Below, in pieces: positions 59,775 through 64,000 of a DNA stretch of 64,000 bases (position 1 is its first letter; each line of letters opens with the position of its first letter). This stretch comes from Tetracentron sinense. Lineage: Eukaryota > Streptophyta > Magnoliopsida > Trochodendrales > Trochodendraceae. The notes beneath the pieces were generated by a model that saw only the letters and a list, made by a program, of their open reading frames with translations, did not search any database and was not told where the DNA came from. A program made the position numbers and the translations under genes. The DNA is taken from NCBI GenBank assembly GCA_015143295.1, contig CM026568.1, forward strand, positions 33,116,441 through 33,180,440, given 5' to 3'.

Positions 59775-60368
59775 ATTCTTCATTGGCACCACCTGTTACT
59801 AGAACATCTTTATGGTCCACAGGATAAGAACCTTACATTTCCCCACTTTAGATCACACATATGTACAAATACATACAAACATAATGGTGAAGATACTAAA
59901 GAAATGATCCTGCGGCTCCTACCTAATCATTCTACAGAATCACCGGCACCGTCATTGACTGTAAAAACTTTTCTTTGACATTTGTTCAGAAGGTTTTTGA
60001 GCATCCACAGTCACAAAGTTTACTTCTCCAGATTTCTGAGTTGTAAAAGATGTCTCAAGAATATCACTGGGCCATATCACAGAACTGCTACCTTCCTCTA
60101 AATCTGAATGCCTAGTGAACAATTCTTCACTCGACATACAGAGATCTCTGGACATGTTTTCCATTCCCGCAGATTGTGTAACTAAAACATGAAAATCTTT
60201 ACCAACAGTTGCTTCATGTGGACTTTGACCACCTCCACATGTGACCAAAGATGTATCCTAATAGGATTACTTGGGTCTTTGGCATTCCTAAAACGATTAG
60301 GAACATCACTCGGTGGTGCTACATGTATGATGCATTACAAAAGAAGAAACTGTACATGTAGAACATAT
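59775..60368. repeat. duplicated segment, copy B (partial)
   Basis: It matches copy A from about 50494 to 51090 at about 95%. It ends where a probable solo LTR begins. Confidence 0.9.
59952..60257 (-). pseudogene. open terminal exon of the unrecognised gene relic, copy B
   Basis: After an acceptor CCTATTAG, 101 codons run open to TGA. The peptide starts DTSLVTCGGGQSPHEA, includes MENMSRDLCMSSEELFTRH and ends EQMSKKSFYSQ. Composition is like an ordinary acidic, serine-rich protein C-terminus. This is the best-preserved copy of the last exon; copy A has small indels here and copy C has lost it. No upstream exons accompany it, so on its own it cannot be a whole gene. No family recognised. Confidence 0.4.
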
Positions 60369-61303
60369 TGTTGGGGAGATGCAGAAATATTTCCCTTCTA
60401 TGTGAATCACTTAAGAATTTTATCAAACACTAGGAATGCACTATTTGTGTAAACTAACTTACAAAATCAAATAAGCATAATATGGAATGAAATAAACAAC
60501 TAGATAGAGTAAAAGAGAACACATCAATTTTACGTGAAAAACCCATTCAATGTGGGGGGAAAACCAGGGGCCGCCGAAAGAAAATCCACTATGCAAGAAA
60601 AAAGAGGAATACGATCTTCCCAAGCCTAGCTTGAGGGATTTCTTCTCATGTGTACAATGTTAGAATATTTCATGTGGTCCCACACATATATTCATTCTAT
60701 AAAAAACTTGGGTTGCATGTTGCCTAAATCAATTAAGGTATATGTAGAATCCTATATCAATTGGCAATCAAATTGATGAACTCTCCATAAATAGGTAGTG
60801 GTTTCCTATTTTATAGAAAGTGGTTAAATCCCTGTTCTTTAGTTTCCATAATGGGTAGGAAACCTAAAGGTGTGAGACTTTATCTCCATGGATATATAAA
60901 TAGGGTAAACGTCCCCCTCCCTCACACGCACAATATACATACGGCTGCTGCATATTGGAGTCCCATCTCTCCGGCCAAGAACATGTGCAGGAAGTGGGGT
61001 AGGCTCCCTTCTTCTATTTTATTTTGAAAATCACATCGGCACATTCCGAAAAGACAGAGGTATGTATTTTTTTTGTATCTTACAATGTTTGATTGTAACA
61101 AGGCTCTAGATCTTGGAAGTTGAATGTTTATTGGATTTTAATTAGTCCTATCATACAAAACCCTTTCTAGTTCTCTCTTTGTGAAAGGGGAAAATACAAA
61201 GTTCTCTGCTCTCACACAAGTTCTCTACAACTCTCTCTCTTTTTCTTTAGCTCTCTTAGCATTCTAAGAAGAAATAGGAATGAATATCTTTTAAACCCCA
61301 ACA
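60369..61303 (+). mobile_element. probable solo LTR (Copia-like)
   Basis: A 935-bp block starts TGTTGGGGAGATGC and ends TTTAAACCCCAACA, the TG...CA form with a mirrored TGTTGGGG/CCCCAACA. Flanks CATAT and CACAT match at four of five. A TATA-like ATATAAATAGGG lies near 60894. TTTTACGTGAAAAACCCATT and GGGGAAAACCAGGGGCCG are phrases seen in plant Copia LTRs. No internal domain or second LTR is present. Confidence 0.6.
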
Positions 61304-61342
61304 CACATGTTTAAACAAGACTATATATATATATTTTTTTAA

Positions 61343-61461
61343 TCACAAAAGTTGAAACTTCTTAACCGGAGATTGAATGCTGGGCAAGACTATTTTTTCT
61401 ATATGGACGAGGGAGCTCATTAGAAGATAAGAGAGATGATGGTACAAAACTTCAGGATGAG
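61343..61461. repeat. dispersed repeat, copy of 40007-40135
   Basis: About 90% alike to the 40-kb copy. Here it is joined directly to the start of duplicated segment C. Confidence 0.8.
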
Positions 61462-62289
61462 TTGGAAGATATAAAAGACAGAAGAACTACTCAATGAAAC
61501 AGCAAATGGATTTGAGATAGGTAGAGAATAAAGGAATAACCGAAATAAAATTAATAATTTGTCATACATTTTTAAATCAAAAATACCCATCTGGTACACC
61601 ATATATAGACCATCAACAAACAAGGGGTTGGAAACTACCATTTCATGGGTCCTGCATAGCAACCTTAGTTGGATGAAACCGTAAACATCTTATTCATTTA
61701 AATTTTTGTGGACGTAGTTTTTGTCATTCAAAAGAATGAGCTAAATATCTGATGATCTATCCAGCAAAAGATATTTAGGCAGGACCATAGTGACAAAGTC
61801 GGGGTTCGGGAATAATTCAGTGGGGATCAAGTTCAAAAAATTCGGAAAAATTCGAAAACAAAATTAATAATTATAAAAATATACAGAATAATTTGATTAA
61901 AATATATACAAAATAAGTAGTTTTTTTGAATAATTAGGGAAAAATGCGATTAATTCGTAAAAATTGCATTTAAAAAAAAAACGTGATTTAAACGCCGAAT
62001 ACTTCGCCAACCCAAAAATTTACAAATAAAACATGATTTTTTTTAAAAATAGCCGTTTTTTGTTACTTAGGGCAGGACATATATGAAATGTGTTCACCTA
62101 TCTTCATTAGCACCACCTATTACTAGAACATCTTTATGGTCCACAGGATAAGAACCTTACATTTCCTCACTTTAGATCACACATATGTACAAATACATAC
62201 AAACATGATGGTGAAGATACTAAAGAAGAAACGGCACGTGTAGAACATATGTAGGGGGAGGAGATCCACTATTACATGTTTCCAGCCCA

Positions 62290-63522
62290 AGTGATCTCCT
62301 ATGCCAATAATTAACATGATCAAATGCCCATACATATTCTTTATAGACCTTTTACTTGACTACTCCTCATAACCAATGCAGTAGGGAATATAGTTATGAT
62401 CGTTCAATCAAGTCATTAGGAGACCTTATGGGTGCAAACCAATTAAATGAAGGATCAAAATTTCTGGATGTGTGCACCGGTATGCCTGCGATTTGATCAA
62501 AGAATAATAATAAAACATCCAGTGGTATCAATGAAAAAAAAGCACTGACGCTTCGAAAGAAATTGGAGAAAAGATCGATATTCGAAATAGCAGACAAGTA
62601 TTTCTACTACCTAACTTATATCCCAAAGGAATAATCTCTCACCATGTTGGGTCTCTGAATGATCTTTGACAACAGTATGCAACTTGTCCAGCTTTCTAAC
62701 AGCATAAAAGGATGGATCTTTATTGTTTTCTCCATTGTGTCATCACCCACACATAGCTGAGCATTGTTTGAAATGGAAAACGTAACAAAGCGTTATTTGA
62801 GGGATTTTAGTATCTGGAGTAAAAAGTGCCCATATTGTGTCAATTAAAGTCCAACATAATATTTTACCACTGCAGTTTGGAAATGCTCTGGTTGTGAATG
62901 AAAACATTTATCAACTGTAGGTTGCAATTCTTTAAGCCCGTTCCTGAGAAGATGCATAAAGCATTATAAATTGAGAAGGATGAAAGCAAGAAATCATGTG
63001 GTATCAAAATACTGTAAACATGGATTAGAAGCATGTTAGCAAGAAACAACAATTCTTTACGACTTTAAGTTGAAGCATGATTAACACCACCAGCAACCCA
63101 TATAGCTACACATTATCAAAATGTATATATATATATTTTTTTGGAACTCGGGATGTCCCCAACCCTTTGGGGTCAGGACTAATCCCCGAGGGTGCGACTA
63201 AATCCAAAATATCTGCAAGCCCATGTAGTAGATATCCTTAATTCTTAACTAAGAAACGATTAAACCCATCTACTTAATTCAACCAAAACCCTATTTTCCA
63301 AATAATTTATGATTTAACATTGATTAAAGTAGATGAAACTAAAATAAAAGGAAACGAAGCCATTCCACAACCAGTTCATCCATCTACTATCGTGGAAACC
63401 CAATCCAAATAATAAAACAACTTTCTATGGTAGGGAAAGATAGATACCTGCGAATAATTTGGAGATGCATTTGAATGAAACCTTGACACTGCATGATTTC
63501 TTGATAAGCGTCGGAGTTTCAT
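62290..63522 (-). pseudogene. unrecognised gene relic, copy C
   Basis: Minus-strand exon-like pieces: 63522-63448 (MKLRRLSRNHAVSRFHSNAS, 25 codons, then CAG|GTATC), 62943-62868 (NGLKELQPTVDKCFHSQPEH, donor GTG|GTAAAA), 62695-62643 (KLDKLHTVVKDHSETQHG, between TGTTAG and GTGAGAG), about 62490-62420 (IPVHTSRNFDPSFNWFAPI, after AATCGCAG), then LYSLLHWL with stops after it. The N-terminus is basic and free of acidic residues, like a mitochondrial presequence (inference). Exon 1 ends in phase 0 but exon 2 needs phase 2, so at least one exon is missing or misread. Confidence 0.45.
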
Positions 63523-63643
63523 AGCGCCCTGACCGTTGGAGTTGGATCCCTCTCCCGCCAAACAGGTTTTATGCAATAGCAATGGAAAAATGAGAAACAT
63601 CAAGTTTTGGTTGGGTGGGAACTGGGAAGTAATGGGAGGAGCA

Positions 63644-63880
63644 GTGATTAGCGGACCCATGGGTCCCCAACTTATCTTACACCCGTGTCCTTGTGTCCCT
63701 TTTAACACCTCCTTAATCCCTTGGTTAAGTTTAAGAAAATTAAAGCCCAGATTTAATTTGGAAGGTTGGATTGGTTAACCATAAGGGTGAGTGAATCTTA
63801 ATCACATTTTGTCATTTGTTTAAAAGTAGGGTTGAACCAATGAGGACCGTCCATTTCGTTATATAATGTCTGGTCCGTTA
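63644..63880. mobile_element. MITE of the GGTTAA family (copy 5)
   Basis: Orthologous to 58344-58572 within the duplicated segment, with a few small indels. Confidence 0.65.
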
Positions 63881-64000
63881 GGGAATGCTCTTCAGCCCGT
63901 CTTTTATCCGAAGGGCAATGCAAGGTCCATTTTATTTTCATCCATTTTTCTCTTTGTAAAGAAGATATTAAAAATTAAATAGTTAAAAATTAAAAAAAAT

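Larger units (their letters stand above)
61462..64000. repeat. duplicated segment, copy C
   Basis: It is collinear with copy A, runs off the window end, and has an uninterrupted TTCGAAATAGCAG at 62581-62593 where copy A carries the Copia element. It lacks the middle part corresponding to about 50610-51065 and most of the SINE/tandem region of A. Confidence 0.9.

Overview
The window is nuclear DNA of a flowering plant with a repeat-rich genome. The evidence is two spliced genes with plant-type protein sequences (a TERMINAL EAR1-like Mei2 protein and a cytosolic MsrA), GT-AG introns, plant L1-type LINEs, an Athila-like Ty3/gypsy element, a Copia element, Helitrons, and many small TIR elements. 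The TEL protein suggests a eudicot or magnoliid rather than a grass, but I cannot name the species. I see no rRNA or tRNA gene, CRISPR array or bacterial feature.

Layout. 1-13.6 kb: a ~3.06 kb block occurs twice, at 1-3064 and 10542-13597. I saw about nine substitutions between the copies plus microsatellite length changes. Between them lie four 5'-truncated LINE tails (one inserted antisense into another), a minisatellite, a minus-strand Helitron terminus, a perfect 94-bp inverted repeat and a ~460-bp tandem duplication. 13.6-15 kb: a Mutator-like MITE nested in another MITE. 15.0-26.3 kb: a complete-length but broken Ty3/gypsy (Athila-like) element in minus orientation. 26.4-28.9 kb: four Helitron-like elements abutting head to tail. 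28.9-31.1 kb: no gene seen. 31.1-35 kb: the TEL gene, minus strand, five exons, 681 codons. 35-43.5 kb: no host gene; many small TIR elements, a hAT element with another element inside it, and a LINE tail keeping an open RNase H domain. 43.5-44.2 kb: the MsrA gene, minus strand, two exons, 197 codons. 44.2-49.8 kb: CACTA, Mutator-like, LTR-type and hAT relics. 49.8-64 kb: three partial copies (A, B, C) of a segment carrying exon-like pieces of an unrecognised gene. Copy A is split by a Copia element and copy C keeps the matching empty site. Copy B is bounded by a probable solo LTR.

Only TEL and MsrA look like working host genes. They are unrelated in function and show no sign of co-regulation. 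I did not find a convincing new biochemical system. The most unusual material is structural: the Helitron tandem array, the near-identical duplication, the perfect hairpin, and the triplicated gene relic with a natural empty site. All identity and age figures are by-eye estimates.
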